Below are positions 16,183-24,929 of a DNA stretch of 64,000 bases, piece by piece (within the stretch, counting starts at the first letter, position 1; each line of letters begins with the position of its first letter). The position numbers were made by a program, and so were the translations under genes. A model generated the notes under the pieces. That model saw nothing but the letters and a program-made list of their open reading frames with translations. It searched no databases and was not told where the DNA came from. Source of the stretch: an uncultured Candidatus Melainabacteria bacterium. GTDB lineage: Bacteria > Cyanobacteriota > Vampirovibrionia > Gastranaerophilales > Gastranaerophilaceae. The stretch spans positions 183,283-247,282 of the forward strand of contig CAKVIM010000002.1 of NCBI GenBank assembly GCA_934754775.1, written 5' to 3'.

Positions 16183-17622
16183 TTACAAAAGTGACTTATA
16201 CATCTCAAGATATTTTTTAGCACTCTCTTTCCAACTGAAATCAGCTTTCATGGCACTTTGACGCATTGCATTAAGTGTGTATTTATCCTTGTAAACATTC
16301 ATTGCACAAAGAATTGCGTCCTTCATTGCTTCACCATTATAGCCCCAGAACTTAAACCCGTTCGAATTATCCAAAGGATAGCCTGTAACAGTATCTTCAA
16401 GCCCGCCTGTTGCTCTAACTATCGGAAGAGAGCCAAAACGCATCGCAATAAGCTGTGAAAGTCCGCACGGTTCAAATTTTGACGGCATTAAGAAGAAATC
16501 ACTGCCTGCATAAATAAGGTTTGCCAAATCACCCCTATAACCTACATATGCCCTTATATTAGGAGTGTTATTTGACAACCAAATAAATAAGTTTTCATAA
16601 GATTTGTCGCCAGAGCCTAAGAAAATAAAATCTGCATCCAAGTTTCGCAAATTATTTTCTTCTGCTCGAATTAAGTCCAAACCTTTTTGGTCAACAAGTC
16701 TTGAAATCAAGGCAATTAAAGGTCTTTCCGGATTATATTGAAGTCCGAATTGTTCCAAAATCTTCTTTTTATTTGCTTCCTTATTTTTCAAAGATTTAAC
16801 ATCATATTTTTTAACCAATGTTTTATCAGTTTTCGGATTAAATACATCATAATCAATTCCGTTTACAATCCCCACCAGTTTATCCGTATGACCTCTTAGC
16901 GTATAATCCATACCTTCACCGTATTCGCCGGTCAGAATTTCTTTTGCGTACGTAGGAGAAACAGCAACAACTTTGTCTGCGTAGTTAATCGCACCTTTCA
17001 TCCAATTAACACGCCCATAATGTTCGCAGCCCCATTCGTTGAACACAATATCTTTACGCATATTAGCAAAATCCAAAATATCTTCAAACCACACGCCTTG
17101 ATAAGCCAAATTGTGGATTTCAAAAACATTTTTAGTCTTTGACCAGAACTCGTCAAACTTATAATTAGCCTTGATATACAAAGGAATCATCGCCGTATGC
17201 CAATCGTTAGAGTGAATTATATCGGCTCTAAAATTAAGTTGCTTAGCGTATTCCAGCGTTGCAAGCGAAAACGCAATATATCTTTCGTGTTCATAACGTG
17301 GGTCTAGCCAACGTGGATAAACTTCTTTGAAGCAAGAAAAATACCAGTCGTTTTCAACAAAGAAAACATTTATATTGGTTTTCGGAAGCTTCGTCATATA
17401 AAGCTTAAATTTTTGCGGAGAAGAGCCGAACGTTATCCACATTTCTGAATTTTCGAGTTCTTTTATGCCCCATTTTTCTCTATCAATACATCCATGAAGC
17501 GGAGTAAAAATTGCTATTTCTGCATCTTTTTCCAATGCTTTAGGCAAGCTTCCGACAACATCAGACAAACCGCCTGCTTTAGAAAACGGCGAAACTTCCG
17601 CAGCTGCAAACAATATCTTCAT
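16183..17622 (-). CDS. glgA: Glycogen synthase GlgA
   Basis: This is a 479-residue GT5 glycogen/starch synthase using ADP-glucose. The N-terminal ADP-binding block KAGGLSDVVGSLPKAL is intact. Other family marks are HSNDWHTAMIPLY, VNGIDYDVFNP, SRLVDQKG and the C-terminal FEPCGLSQLIAMRFGSLPIVRATGGLEDTV. The length is normal. It starts glycogen chain extension in the cytoplasm. No other glg gene is in the window. It is on the same strand as, but separated from, mnmG upstream. Confidence 0.96.
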   Translation of the reverse strand: MKILFAAAEVSPFSKAGGLSDVVGSLPKALEKDAEIAIFTPLHGCIDREKWGIKELENSEMWITFGSSPQKFKLYMTKLPKTNINVFFVENDWYFSCFKEVYPRWLDPRYEHERYIAFSLATLEYAKQLNFRADIIHSNDWHTAMIPLYIKANYKFDEFWSKTKNVFEIHNLAYQGVWFEDILDFANMRKDIVFNEWGCEHYGRVNWMKGAINYADKVVAVSPTYAKEILTGEYGEGMDYTLRGHTDKLVGIVNGIDYDVFNPKTDKTLVKKYDVKSLKNKEANKKKILEQFGLQYNPERPLIALISRLVDQKGLDLIRAEENNLRNLDADFIFLGSGDKSYENLFIWLSNNTPNIRAYVGYRGDLANLIYAGSDFFLMPSKFEPCGLSQLIAMRFGSLPIVRATGGLEDTVTGYPLDNSNGFKFWGYNGEAMKDAILCAMNVYKDKYTLNAMRQSAMKADFSWKESAKKYLEMYKSLL

Positions 17623-17705
17623 AAACTCTTACTCCTTATTTTGGGGTTGCTCTCTTTGCATGAATTGTAAAACAACGAAACTTTAAAATCAACATGCTGT
17701 GAAAA

Positions 17706-17728
17706 GTAGGTTGGGCTTTCAGCCCAAC
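17706..17728. repeat. GTAGGTTGGGC hairpin repeat
   Basis: GTAGGTTGGGC, TTTCA and GCCCAAC form a compact hairpin between mnmG and glgA. Sister copies lie at 7263, 21376 and 22249, and a half-copy at 27317. Confidence 0.6.
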
Positions 17729-17742
17729 AATAAATAAAAAAA

Positions 17743-19608
17743 CTACTTGCCCAACATTACCATCAAAACAGAAATATCAGCAGGCTTTACGCCACCGATT
17801 CTGGAAGCCTGTGCCAGATTTGTCGGGCGAATCTTTTCTAATTTTTCTCTCGTTTCTGTAGAAATATGTTTAATCTGTGAATAATCAATATTCACCGGAA
17901 TTCTGTATTTTTCCAATTTTTCAGAAGTTTCAACCTGCTGCTCTTGGCGTTTTATGTACCCGTCATACTTAATCAAAACTTCAACTTCATCCGTAATATC
18001 TTCGCTCAAGCCAAGATTACGAGTCTCCGCATCAATCTCTTTAAAGATTTCATAATTTATATTAGGTCGCTTAAGCAACTCTGCCATTCGCATACCTCGG
18101 TCAATATGCTCGCCAACCTTTGCCAAAATCGCATTTGCTTCTTCTGTTGCCGGAATCTTCGCTTCTTTCAATCTTGCAATTTCACGCTGAATATTTTCCT
18201 GCTTATCCAGAAATCTCTTGTACTGAGCTTCATCAATTAAACCAATCTGATGTCCGATTTCTGTTAATCTGGCGTCAGCATTATCCTGCCTCAAAAGCAA
18301 ACGGTATTCAGAACGTGACGTCAGCATTCTATAAGGTTCTTGGATATCTTTTGTAACCAAATCATCAATCAAAGTTCCGGTATAAGATGACGCACGAGAA
18401 AGTTCCAATGGGTCAGAATTATTCAAATATTTAACCGAATTTATACCCGCAATCAAGCCCTGTGCCGCAGCTTCTTCATACCCACTCGTACCATTAATCT
18501 GTCCCGCAAAAAACAAACCTTCAATATCTTTTGACATCAACGAATGTCTTGTCTGAACAGCAGGAACATAGTCATACTCGACCGCATAAGCAGGTTTAAT
18601 TATATGAGCTTTTTCCAACCCAGGCAAAGAACGCAGCATTTCCACCTGAACACAAGCAGGCAAGCTTGTTGAAAAGCCTTGGATATAAACTTCATACGTA
18701 TTCAACCCTTCCGGTTCAATGAAAATATGGTGCGAAGGATTTGACGCAAATCTTACGATTTTATCCTCAATCGAAGGACAATAACGAGGTCCAACACCTT
18801 GAATCAAACCTTGATACATCGGAGATTTATCAAGATTAGAACGAATTATTGCGTGAGTTTCTTCATTTGTTCTGGTTAAATAGCAAGGAACTTGCGGACG
18901 TATAGGGCGATTTGGCTTAAATGAGTAAAAGCTCAATTTTTCATCCCCGGGCTGAACATCCATCTTAGAATAATCAATCGTTCTCTTATCCACTCTTGCA
19001 GGAGTCCCTGTTTTAAGCTTCTTGGTAATAATTCCGTGTTCACGAAGTGAAGCAGAAAGCCCGATTGCAGCTCGCTCACCCAATCTTCCGCCGGAATAAG
19101 CCTGCAAACCAACATACATTTTGCCTTCCAGTGAAGTTCCCGTTGTTAAAATAATTGCTCTACAAGAATACTCAATACCGTACTCGTCAACTGCACCGAC
19201 AATTTGCTTATCTTTCACCCTAATATCAGTGATACAGGTTTGTTTAACCCAAATATTATCGGTATTTTCAATAATATGACGCATATACTGCGTATACTCT
19301 TTCTTATCGGACTGTGCTCTTAAAGCCCTAACAGCAGGCCCCTTAGAAGAATTCAATGTTTTCATCTGGATATAAGTCGCATCCGCAACCTCACCCATAA
19401 CTCCGCCCAAAGCATCAATCTCTCTTACAAGAGTCGATTTTGCAGGGCCGCCAATTGCAGGATTACAAGGCTGCAAAGCAATATTATCAACATTCAATGT
19501 GCATAACAAAACATTGCACCCCAAACGTGCTGCACTCAATGCGGCTTCGCACCCGGCGTGCCCTGCTCCAACTACGATTACGTCAAATTTGTTATTTAGA
19601 TAGTCCAT
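17743..19608 (-). CDS. mnmG: tRNA uridine-34 modification enzyme MnmG (GidA)
   Basis: This is a 621-residue FAD-binding protein. The FAD site VGAGHAGCEAALSAARLG is at the N-terminus, followed by PCNPAIGGPAKS and GTSLEGKMYVG. It also has RTLL-type family blocks (RMLTSRSEYRLLLRQDNAD) and the C-terminal helical domain for MnmE binding (IGGVKPADISVLM). MnmG with MnmE adds the 5-carboxymethylaminomethyl group to U34 of certain tRNAs. MnmA, which thiolates the same base, lies at 38992-40062. The length and start are standard. Confidence 0.97.
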   Translation of the reverse strand: MDYLNNKFDVIVVGAGHAGCEAALSAARLGCNVLLCTLNVDNIALQPCNPAIGGPAKSTLVREIDALGGVMGEVADATYIQMKTLNSSKGPAVRALRAQSDKKEYTQYMRHIIENTDNIWVKQTCITDIRVKDKQIVGAVDEYGIEYSCRAIILTTGTSLEGKMYVGLQAYSGGRLGERAAIGLSASLREHGIITKKLKTGTPARVDKRTIDYSKMDVQPGDEKLSFYSFKPNRPIRPQVPCYLTRTNEETHAIIRSNLDKSPMYQGLIQGVGPRYCPSIEDKIVRFASNPSHHIFIEPEGLNTYEVYIQGFSTSLPACVQVEMLRSLPGLEKAHIIKPAYAVEYDYVPAVQTRHSLMSKDIEGLFFAGQINGTSGYEEAAAQGLIAGINSVKYLNNSDPLELSRASSYTGTLIDDLVTKDIQEPYRMLTSRSEYRLLLRQDNADARLTEIGHQIGLIDEAQYKRFLDKQENIQREIARLKEAKIPATEEANAILAKVGEHIDRGMRMAELLKRPNINYEIFKEIDAETRNLGLSEDITDEVEVLIKYDGYIKRQEQQVETSEKLEKYRIPVNIDYSQIKHISTETREKLEKIRPTNLAQASRIGGVKPADISVLMVMLGK

Positions 19609-19630
19609 AAGTTAATTATACAACAAAAAA

Positions 19631-19664
19631 TAAAGCGAAAATGTCTAAAGACATTTTCGCTTTA
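19631..19664 (-). terminator. Terminator of the fab operon
   Basis: A perfect 15-bp stem (TAAAGCGAAAATGTC and complement) with a 4-nt loop follows fabF and leads into a T-run on the minus strand. Confidence 0.85.
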
Positions 19665-19686
19665 CCTAAATTATAAACAAGTTCAT

Positions 19687-20940
19687 CTACACTTCTTTGA
19701 ATACCAAAGTTGCGTTGTGACCGCCAAATCCGAATGAATTTGAAAGTGCTGCATGAACTTTCTTTTCTCTTGCTTTATGTGGAACATAATCAAGGTTTGC
19801 AACGTGTTCATCTTGATTATCAAGGTTAATTGTCGGAGGAACTTTACCATCTGTAATAGTTTTAATACAAACAATACCTTCAACAGCACCTGTAGCACCC
19901 AACATGTGACCGTGCATGCTCTTTGTTGAGCTTACTAACAAGTTTGGATTTTTTTCCTTGTCGCCAAAAATCTTAGCTATAGCTTGTGATTCAGCAACGT
20001 CGCCCAAACCAGTACTTGTTCCGTGTGGATTGATATAATCAATATCTTCTGGTTTCAAACCTGCATCAGCCAAAGCCAATTCCATAGCCTTGATTGCACC
20101 ATTACCTTCCGGATCCGGAGCTACCATGTCATATGCGTCAGCAGATTGACCATAACCAACGATTTCTGCATAAATCTTAGCACCACGAGCTTTTGCCATT
20201 TCGTATTCTTCAAGAACAACTACGCCTGCACCTTCACCCATTACAAAGCCATCTCTGTCTTTGTCATAAGGTCTTGAAGCCTTAGTAGGTTCGTCATTTC
20301 TCTTAGAAAGAGTTCTGGCAGCTGTAAATGCACCAATGCCCAATGTAGTAATTGTAGCTTCGCAACCACCTGCAACCATAACATCTGCATCACCATATTG
20401 GATTGTTCTAAATGCGTCACCAATTGAATGAGAACCTGTTGCACAAGCTGAAACAACAGCCTTGTTTACACCTTTGTAACCGTGTTTCATAGATACACGA
20501 CCTGATGCCATGTCAACAATCAACATAGGTACTGTGAATGGAGAACCTTTTGTCGGTCCTTTATTAATCATAGCCATGTGGTTCTTTTCAAATGTTTTGA
20601 AACCACCAGCTGCAGAGCTAACTAAAACACCAATTCTATATGGATCAATGTTAGCTTCATCAATACCAGAATCTGCAATAGCTTCATCAGCCGCAACCAT
20701 AGCAAATTGAGTAAATCTGTCCATTCTTTTTGCGTCTTTTGAATCCATGTAATCTTCCGGATTAAAATCTTTATCCTTAATTTCACCTGCGATTTTTACA
20801 GTATGTTTTTCTGTATCAATAGATTCGATAAGTGAAATACCACTTTTTCCATTAAGAAGAGAGTTCCAAAATTTATCAACTCCAATACCACATGGAGTAA
20901 CGGCTCCCATTCCTGTTATAACAACTCTACGTTTAGTCAT
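19687..20940 (-). CDS. fabF: 3-oxoacyl-ACP synthase II FabF
   Basis: The protein has 417 residues. The catalytic Cys is in VSACATGSHSIGDA, and the two His are in NPHGTSTGLGD and STKSMHGHMLGATGAVE. It elongates acyl-ACP with malonyl-ACP in type II fatty acid synthesis. The start at 20940 is chosen because AAGGGGAAG precedes it; an upstream in-frame start would add a hydrophobic stretch foreign to the family. It follows acpP after 78 bp containing a hairpin. Confidence 0.96.
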   Translation of the reverse strand: MTKRRVVITGMGAVTPCGIGVDKFWNSLLNGKSGISLIESIDTEKHTVKIAGEIKDKDFNPEDYMDSKDAKRMDRFTQFAMVAADEAIADSGIDEANIDPYRIGVLVSSAAGGFKTFEKNHMAMINKGPTKGSPFTVPMLIVDMASGRVSMKHGYKGVNKAVVSACATGSHSIGDAFRTIQYGDADVMVAGGCEATITTLGIGAFTAARTLSKRNDEPTKASRPYDKDRDGFVMGEGAGVVVLEEYEMAKARGAKIYAEIVGYGQSADAYDMVAPDPEGNGAIKAMELALADAGLKPEDIDYINPHGTSTGLGDVAESQAIAKIFGDKEKNPNLLVSSTKSMHGHMLGATGAVEGIVCIKTITDGKVPPTINLDNQDEHVANLDYVPHKAREKKVHAALSNSFGFGGHNATLVFKEV

Positions 20941-20968
20941 CTTCCCCTTTTCCTTAATAATAAATAAG

Positions 20969-21003
20969 AGGGCGAAAATATAGAAAATCCTCACCCTCTT
21001 AAT
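20969..21003 (-). promoter_or_regulatory. Hairpin between acpP and fabF
   Basis: TAAGAGGG.GA and TC.CCCTCTTA form an 11-bp stem with one mismatch around a 13-nt A/T-rich loop. It probably limits or processes the transcript between the abundant carrier protein and fabF. There is no long T-run, so a full terminator is uncertain. Confidence 0.5.
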
Positions 21004-21018
21004 ATAAATTAAATCTTA

Positions 21019-21249
21019 CTATGAGTGTGCTTCGATGTAGTTAACTGCATCTTGAACTGTTTGAATTTTTTCAGCTTCTTCATCAGGAATTTCGCAACCG
21101 AATTCTTCTTCGAAAGCCATAACTAATTCAACTGTATCTAAAGAATCAGCACCCAAGTCAGCAGTAAAGCTAGCTTCAGGAGTAACTAAAGCTTCATCAC
21201 AGCTCAATTGGTCTACTACAACTTTTTTTACTTTTTCTAATGTACTCAT
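21019..21249 (-). CDS. acpP: Acyl carrier protein
   Basis: This is a 76-residue acidic protein with the phosphopantetheine attachment serine in [19 protein letters not shown]. Its length and helix pattern are exactly those of AcpP. It carries the growing acyl chain for FabD, FabH, FabG and FabF, all encoded around it. It has its own promoter upstream. Confidence 0.98.
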   Translation of the reverse strand: MSTLEKVKKVVVDQLSCDEALVTPEASFTADLGADSLDTVELVMAFEEEFGCEIPDEEAEKIQTVQDAVNYIEAHS

Positions 21250-21292
21250 GTTTTTATCCTCTTCATTATTGTGTAATACACTATTCTATTAA

Positions 21293-21320
21293 ATTATACT
21301 ATTTCAAGATAATTTTGCAA
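21293..21320 (-). promoter_or_regulatory. Promoter of acpP-fabF
   Basis: On the minus strand TTGCAA, 16 bp and TATAAT lie about 45 bp before the acpP start. This lets acpP and fabF be transcribed independently of the upstream fab genes. Confidence 0.6.
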
Positions 21321-21375
21321 TAAACTTCAAAAATTGTTACACTTCGCAAGGCAAATGTAACATTTTTAAGTTTTT

Positions 21376-21400
21376 GTTGGGCTGAAAGCCCAACCTACAT
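21376..21400. repeat. GTTGGGC hairpin repeat between fabG and acpP
   Basis: GTTGGGC, TGAAA and GCCCAAC followed by CTACAT is a copy of the hairpin repeat. It is followed (21412-21475) by AT-rich TTTTCCATTTTCAAC units of the type also seen at 7.3 and 11.3-11.5 kb. Confidence 0.65.
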
Positions 21401-21487
21401 AAAAAAAATAGAAAGTTGATAATAAAAATCATTTAAAACAATTTTCCATTTTCAACTTTCCATTTTACATTTTATCTAAAATATCTG

Positions 21488-22219
21488 CTAAATCATCAAG
21501 CCGCCTGCAACTTCAATAGCTTGACCAGTTACATAGTCAGTATCAAGAGCCAAGAATTTAACAACCTTAGCGATATCTTCCGGAGTTCCTAATCTCTTCA
21601 TTGGAATAGCTTTTAAGTATTCATCAATGTTAGGAAGTTCTGCAGTCATAGCTGTTTGAATAAAGCCAGGGCAAACTGCGTTTACTCTGATATTTCTGCC
21701 GCCGAATTCTTTTGCAAGAGTTTGAGTCAAACCGATTAAGCCTGCTTTAGAAGCTGAGTAGTTAGCTTGACCTGCATTACCGTGACGGCCAACAATACTT
21801 GACATATTGATGATAGAACCTTGACGAGCTTTCATCATGTACTTGATTACAGCGTGAGTTACACAATAAGCAGAAGTTAAGTTAATCTTAATAACTCTTT
21901 CCCATTGTTCCATATCCATTCTAATGAATAAACCGTCTTTTGTAATACCTGCGTTGTTCAACAATACGTCGATTTTACCGTGTTCAGCAATCATTTTATC
22001 AACAGCAGCTTGAACAGCTTCAGCGTTTGAAACGTCAAATTGGTAGAACCAAGCGTTTACACCCAATGCCTTGATTTCATCAAGAGCAGGTTGAGCTTTT
22101 TCAGCTTCACAAATATCGTTGATAATAATGTCGCAGCCTGCTTTTGCTAATTCTAAAGCACAAGCCAAACCGATACCACGTGAACCACCTGTAATAAGTG
22201 CAATTTTTCTTTCTGTCAT
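21488..22219 (-). CDS. fabG: 3-oxoacyl-ACP reductase FabG
   Basis: This is a 243-residue short-chain dehydrogenase. It has the cofactor motif TGGSRGIG, NNAG, a catalytic Ser in NMSSIVG and YSASKAG. It reduces 3-oxoacyl-ACP with NADPH in each elongation cycle. The ATG at 22219 has GGAGAAG before it; the upstream in-frame start lies in the repeat region and is rejected. It lies between fabD and acpP in the fab cluster. Confidence 0.95.
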   Translation of the reverse strand: MTERKIALITGGSRGIGLACALELAKAGCDIIINDICEAEKAQPALDEIKALGVNAWFYQFDVSNAEAVQAAVDKMIAEHGKIDVLLNNAGITKDGLFIRMDMEQWERVIKINLTSAYCVTHAVIKYMMKARQGSIINMSSIVGRHGNAGQANYSASKAGLIGLTQTLAKEFGGRNIRVNAVCPGFIQTAMTAELPNIDEYLKAIPMKRLGTPEDIAKVVKFLALDTDYVTGQAIEVAGGLMI

Positions 22220-22248
22220 GTAATTCTTCTCCTTATTTTTAAGTTTTT

Positions 22249-22326
22249 GTTGGGCAGGTATGCCCAACCTACATTTTATTTTTAATTATCAAATCTTTGG
22301 TCATTCCCTCTCCTTACAGGAGAGGG
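22249..22326. repeat. Two hairpin repeats between fabD and fabG
   Basis: A GTTGGGCAGGTATGCCCAAC hairpin (22249-22268) nearly identical to that at 7263 is followed by a 9-bp stem CCCTCTCCT / AGGAGAGGG (22306-22326). The GGTTAGGGTGAGG next to it occurs at other repeat sites. Sitting inside the operon, it may attenuate or stabilise the mRNA. Confidence 0.6.
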
Positions 22327-22345
22327 TTAGGGTGAGGTGTTTATC

Positions 22346-23293
22346 TTACACACCTGCCATTTGTTCTTTTAATGCACTAACTGTTGCATCCAAAGAAGCT
22401 TTGTCAAACACATTGTAAACAGTTGTTTCCGGAGCGATTTTCTTATTTAAACCAGCTAGAACTTTTCCAGGTCCGATTTCAATAAACGTATCAACACCTT
22501 CTGCAACCATTTTTTGGATTGTTTGTGTCCAATGAACTGATGAAGAAATTTGTCTTGGCATTTTTGATTTGAAATCATCTGCCTTAATTGTTGCTTCGGC
22601 ATCAACGTTTGTAATAACAGGAATTGAAGCATCGTTTAGATTGAATTCAGCAACAAAACTTGCGAATTCTTTACCGGCGTTTTCCATAAATTTAGAGTGG
22701 AAAGCACCTGAAACAGCAAGAGGCACAACTCTTCTTACACCATTAGCTAACAACCATTCAGAAGCTGCTTTAACTGCATTATCATCACCTGTGATAACAA
22801 CTTGAGCAGGTGAATTGTAATTTGCAACATCAACATAACCAACTTTTGAGCCTTCTTCCAAGCCTTGTTTAAGTTGTTCTTCAGAAGCATTCAAAACAGC
22901 AGCCATAGAACCGCCTTTTGTAGCACCCATCAAATCTGCACGTTTTTGGATAAGTTTTAAAGTTGTTTCCAAATCCATAACCCCTGCGGCGTGCATTGCA
23001 CAATATTCACCCAAAGAGTGACCTGCTACAAAATCTGCACTGATGTCTAGTTCTGATTTTAAAGCTTCCATTGCCGCAATTGACATTGTTACGATTGAAG
23101 GTTGTGTATTAACAGTTTGTTTCAAATCTTCTTCAGGTCCTTCAAAACAAATTGTTGTAATACTTTTATTTAAAGTCTTGTCTGCAGTATCAAAAACATT
23201 TTTTGCAGCTTCGAAATTATCATATAAATCTTTTCCCATGCCCACTGCTTGTGAACCCTGTCCAGGGAATAAAAATGCTACTTTTTTTACCAT
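22346..23293 (-). CDS. fabD: Malonyl-CoA:ACP transacylase FabD
   Basis: The protein has 315 residues. The N-terminal FPGQGSQAVGMGKDL and the nucleophile motif GHSLGEYCA are intact, as is GAFHSKFM with the catalytic His. It loads malonyl groups onto ACP. Its ATG is preceded by AAGGAG. The GIY-YIG cassette separates it from fabH, although fabH-fabD adjacency is usual in such clusters. Confidence 0.96.
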   Translation of the reverse strand: MVKKVAFLFPGQGSQAVGMGKDLYDNFEAAKNVFDTADKTLNKSITTICFEGPEEDLKQTVNTQPSIVTMSIAAMEALKSELDISADFVAGHSLGEYCAMHAAGVMDLETTLKLIQKRADLMGATKGGSMAAVLNASEEQLKQGLEEGSKVGYVDVANYNSPAQVVITGDDNAVKAASEWLLANGVRRVVPLAVSGAFHSKFMENAGKEFASFVAEFNLNDASIPVITNVDAEATIKADDFKSKMPRQISSSVHWTQTIQKMVAEGVDTFIEIGPGKVLAGLNKKIAPETTVYNVFDKASLDATVSALKEQMAGV

Positions 23294-23316
23294 GATATAC
23301 TCCTTATGTTTTATCG

Positions 23317-23734
23317 TGCCGTCATTCTGAGGGCGATTAGCCCGAAAGAATCCAGCTTTTTTATAAATTATTTTATTTAATCTAAAATTTCATAATATAA
23401 ATCATTCCAATCCGGATTATTTATTTCAATTAATTCTAGTTTCTTTTTTCTTGGTGAATTTTTTAATTTCTTTTCTCTTTCAATTGCAGTTAAAATATCT
23501 TCAAAAATTTCATAATATCCAAGTTTATCAATACCGTATTTTTCAGTAAAACCTTTAACAAACTTTTGTTTATGCTCGTAAACTCTTTTTACTAAATTTG
23601 AGGTTACACCAACATAAAGAGTGCCATTTCGTTTATTGAATAATATGTATACATAACTGCAATTATTTCCCAATTTTCAATGTCCTATGTTGCCTTAAAG
23701 GCTGGATTGTTTCGCTCCGCTCACAATGACGGCA
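23317..23734. mobile_element. GIY-YIG cassette bounded by imperfect inverted repeats
   Basis: The left boundary (23317-23356) begins TGCCGTCATTCTGAGGGC and ends GAATCCAGC. The right boundary (23701-23734) begins GCTGGATTGTTTCGC and ends CAATGACGGCA. Reversed, the two match over both ends with a small gap in the middle, so they frame the GIY-YIG gene as inverted repeats. No transposase is present. It interrupts the fab cluster between fabD and fabH. Confidence 0.55.
23377..23673 (-). CDS. GIY-YIG family endonuclease (UPF0213/YhbQ-like)
   Basis: This is a 98-residue single-domain GIY-YIG protein: YVYILFNKRNGTLYVGVTSNL is the signature, with the catalytic Arg in LVKRVYEHK and the Glu in AIEREKKLK. 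It is of the small stand-alone type, not fused to a DNA-binding module. The position inside a fatty-acid operon and flanking inverted repeats suggest insertion as a selfish or repeat-associated cassette. The role is unknown; structure-specific DNA cleavage is known for relatives. Confidence 0.88.
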   Translation of the reverse strand: MGNNCSYVYILFNKRNGTLYVGVTSNLVKRVYEHKQKFVKGFTEKYGIDKLGYYEIFEDILTAIEREKKLKNSPRKKKLELIEINNPDWNDLYYEILD

Positions 23735-23764
23735 CTGCCTATGCCTAACGACTTCCTACCTTTC

Positions 23765-24772
23765 CTAACATATTCCTTCTCTCAACCTAACAATCGCACC
23801 GCCCCAAGTCATGCCGGCACCAAATCCGCAAAGAATAGCCGTTGAACCTAATTTAACTTTGCCTTGTTCAACACCTTCTGCCATAGCAAGCGGAATTGAT
23901 GCTGCTGATGTGTTACCATAATACTTAATATTAGTAACAACTTTTTCTTCTGAATAACCCAATCTTTCTTGAACAGCGTGGATAATTCTCAAATTAGCTT
24001 GGTGAGGAATCAAATAATCAATATCCTCAGCTTTCATACCAGCTTTCGTAATCATTTCTTCTACATATTGAGGAAGAACTCTTGCAACAAACTTGTAAAC
24101 CTCTTTTCCGTTCATAACAATACCTTGCTTAACTTCATCACAAGGTTCAACAAGCGGACAATTTTTGCCGGCAAATGGTAATTCAATCAAAGAACCCAAT
24201 GAGCCATCAGCCTTTATGTCAATTGAAATAATGTCATCAATGCCATCATCTGCTTGAGTTACAACCATAGCACCCGCACCGTCACCAAACAGAATTGAAG
24301 TTGAGCGGTCTTCCCAATCCAAAAGTCTTGAGTTGTTATCAGTTGCAACAATCAAAATTGTTTTGTACATGCCGCTTCCGATATAAGCTTTTGCTATGCT
24401 CATTGCATAAATCAAACCTGAACAAGCAGCTGTAATATCAAATGCAGGAACGTGATTAGGAATTTCTAATCTAGCTTGAATTTGACATCCCAAAGCCGGA
24501 TACAATTGAGGTGGTGCTGATGTTGCAGCTATTACCATATCAATTTCACTTACATCAATACCTGCTTTTGCAATTGCTTTTTTTGCTGCTTCAAAACCCA
24601 AATCAATTGCATCTTCATTCCCAGAAACAAGGCGTCTCTCCTTAATTCCGGTTCTCGTGTAAATCCATTCGTCTGATGTGTCATATAATTTTGTCAAATC
24701 ATCATTTGTTATAACTGTTTCAGGCACACTGTAACCAACGCCTGCAATTCTTAAAGGAATTGTTTTACCCAT
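23765..24772 (-). CDS. fabH: 3-oxoacyl-ACP synthase III FabH
   Basis: The protein has 335 residues. The catalytic Cys is in ITAACSGLIYAM, the His in IPHQANLRI and the Asn in YYGNTSAASIP. It starts fatty acid synthesis by condensing acetyl-CoA (or branched starters) with malonyl-ACP. The gene is downstream of plsX, as usual. The family N-terminal GVGYSVPETVITNDDL is complete. Confidence 0.96.
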   Translation of the reverse strand: MGKTIPLRIAGVGYSVPETVITNDDLTKLYDTSDEWIYTRTGIKERRLVSGNEDAIDLGFEAAKKAIAKAGIDVSEIDMVIAATSAPPQLYPALGCQIQARLEIPNHVPAFDITAACSGLIYAMSIAKAYIGSGMYKTILIVATDNNSRLLDWEDRSTSILFGDGAGAMVVTQADDGIDDIISIDIKADGSLGSLIELPFAGKNCPLVEPCDEVKQGIVMNGKEVYKFVARVLPQYVEEMITKAGMKAEDIDYLIPHQANLRIIHAVQERLGYSEEKVVTNIKYYGNTSAASIPLAMAEGVEQGKVKLGSTAILCGFGAGMTWGGAIVRLREGIC

Positions 24773-24889
24773 TGTTTATATACTCCCCTTGTTTTCCAAT
24801 ATCTATATTTCATACGCTCTTGCAAAAAATGCATACAAGCTAACACAATTATACCACAAGCATAACATAACGGTATAGTGTAACATAAA

Positions 24890-24916
24890 AATAGGAGCTA
24901 ATTAATAGCTCCTATT
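24890..24916 (-). terminator. Terminator after plsX
   Basis: An 11-bp perfect stem AATAGGAGCTA / TAGCTCCTATT with a 5-nt loop is followed by TTTTATG on the minus strand. It ends plsX transcripts or attenuates read-through into fabH. Confidence 0.7.
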
Positions 24917-24929
24917 CCAAAACCATAAC

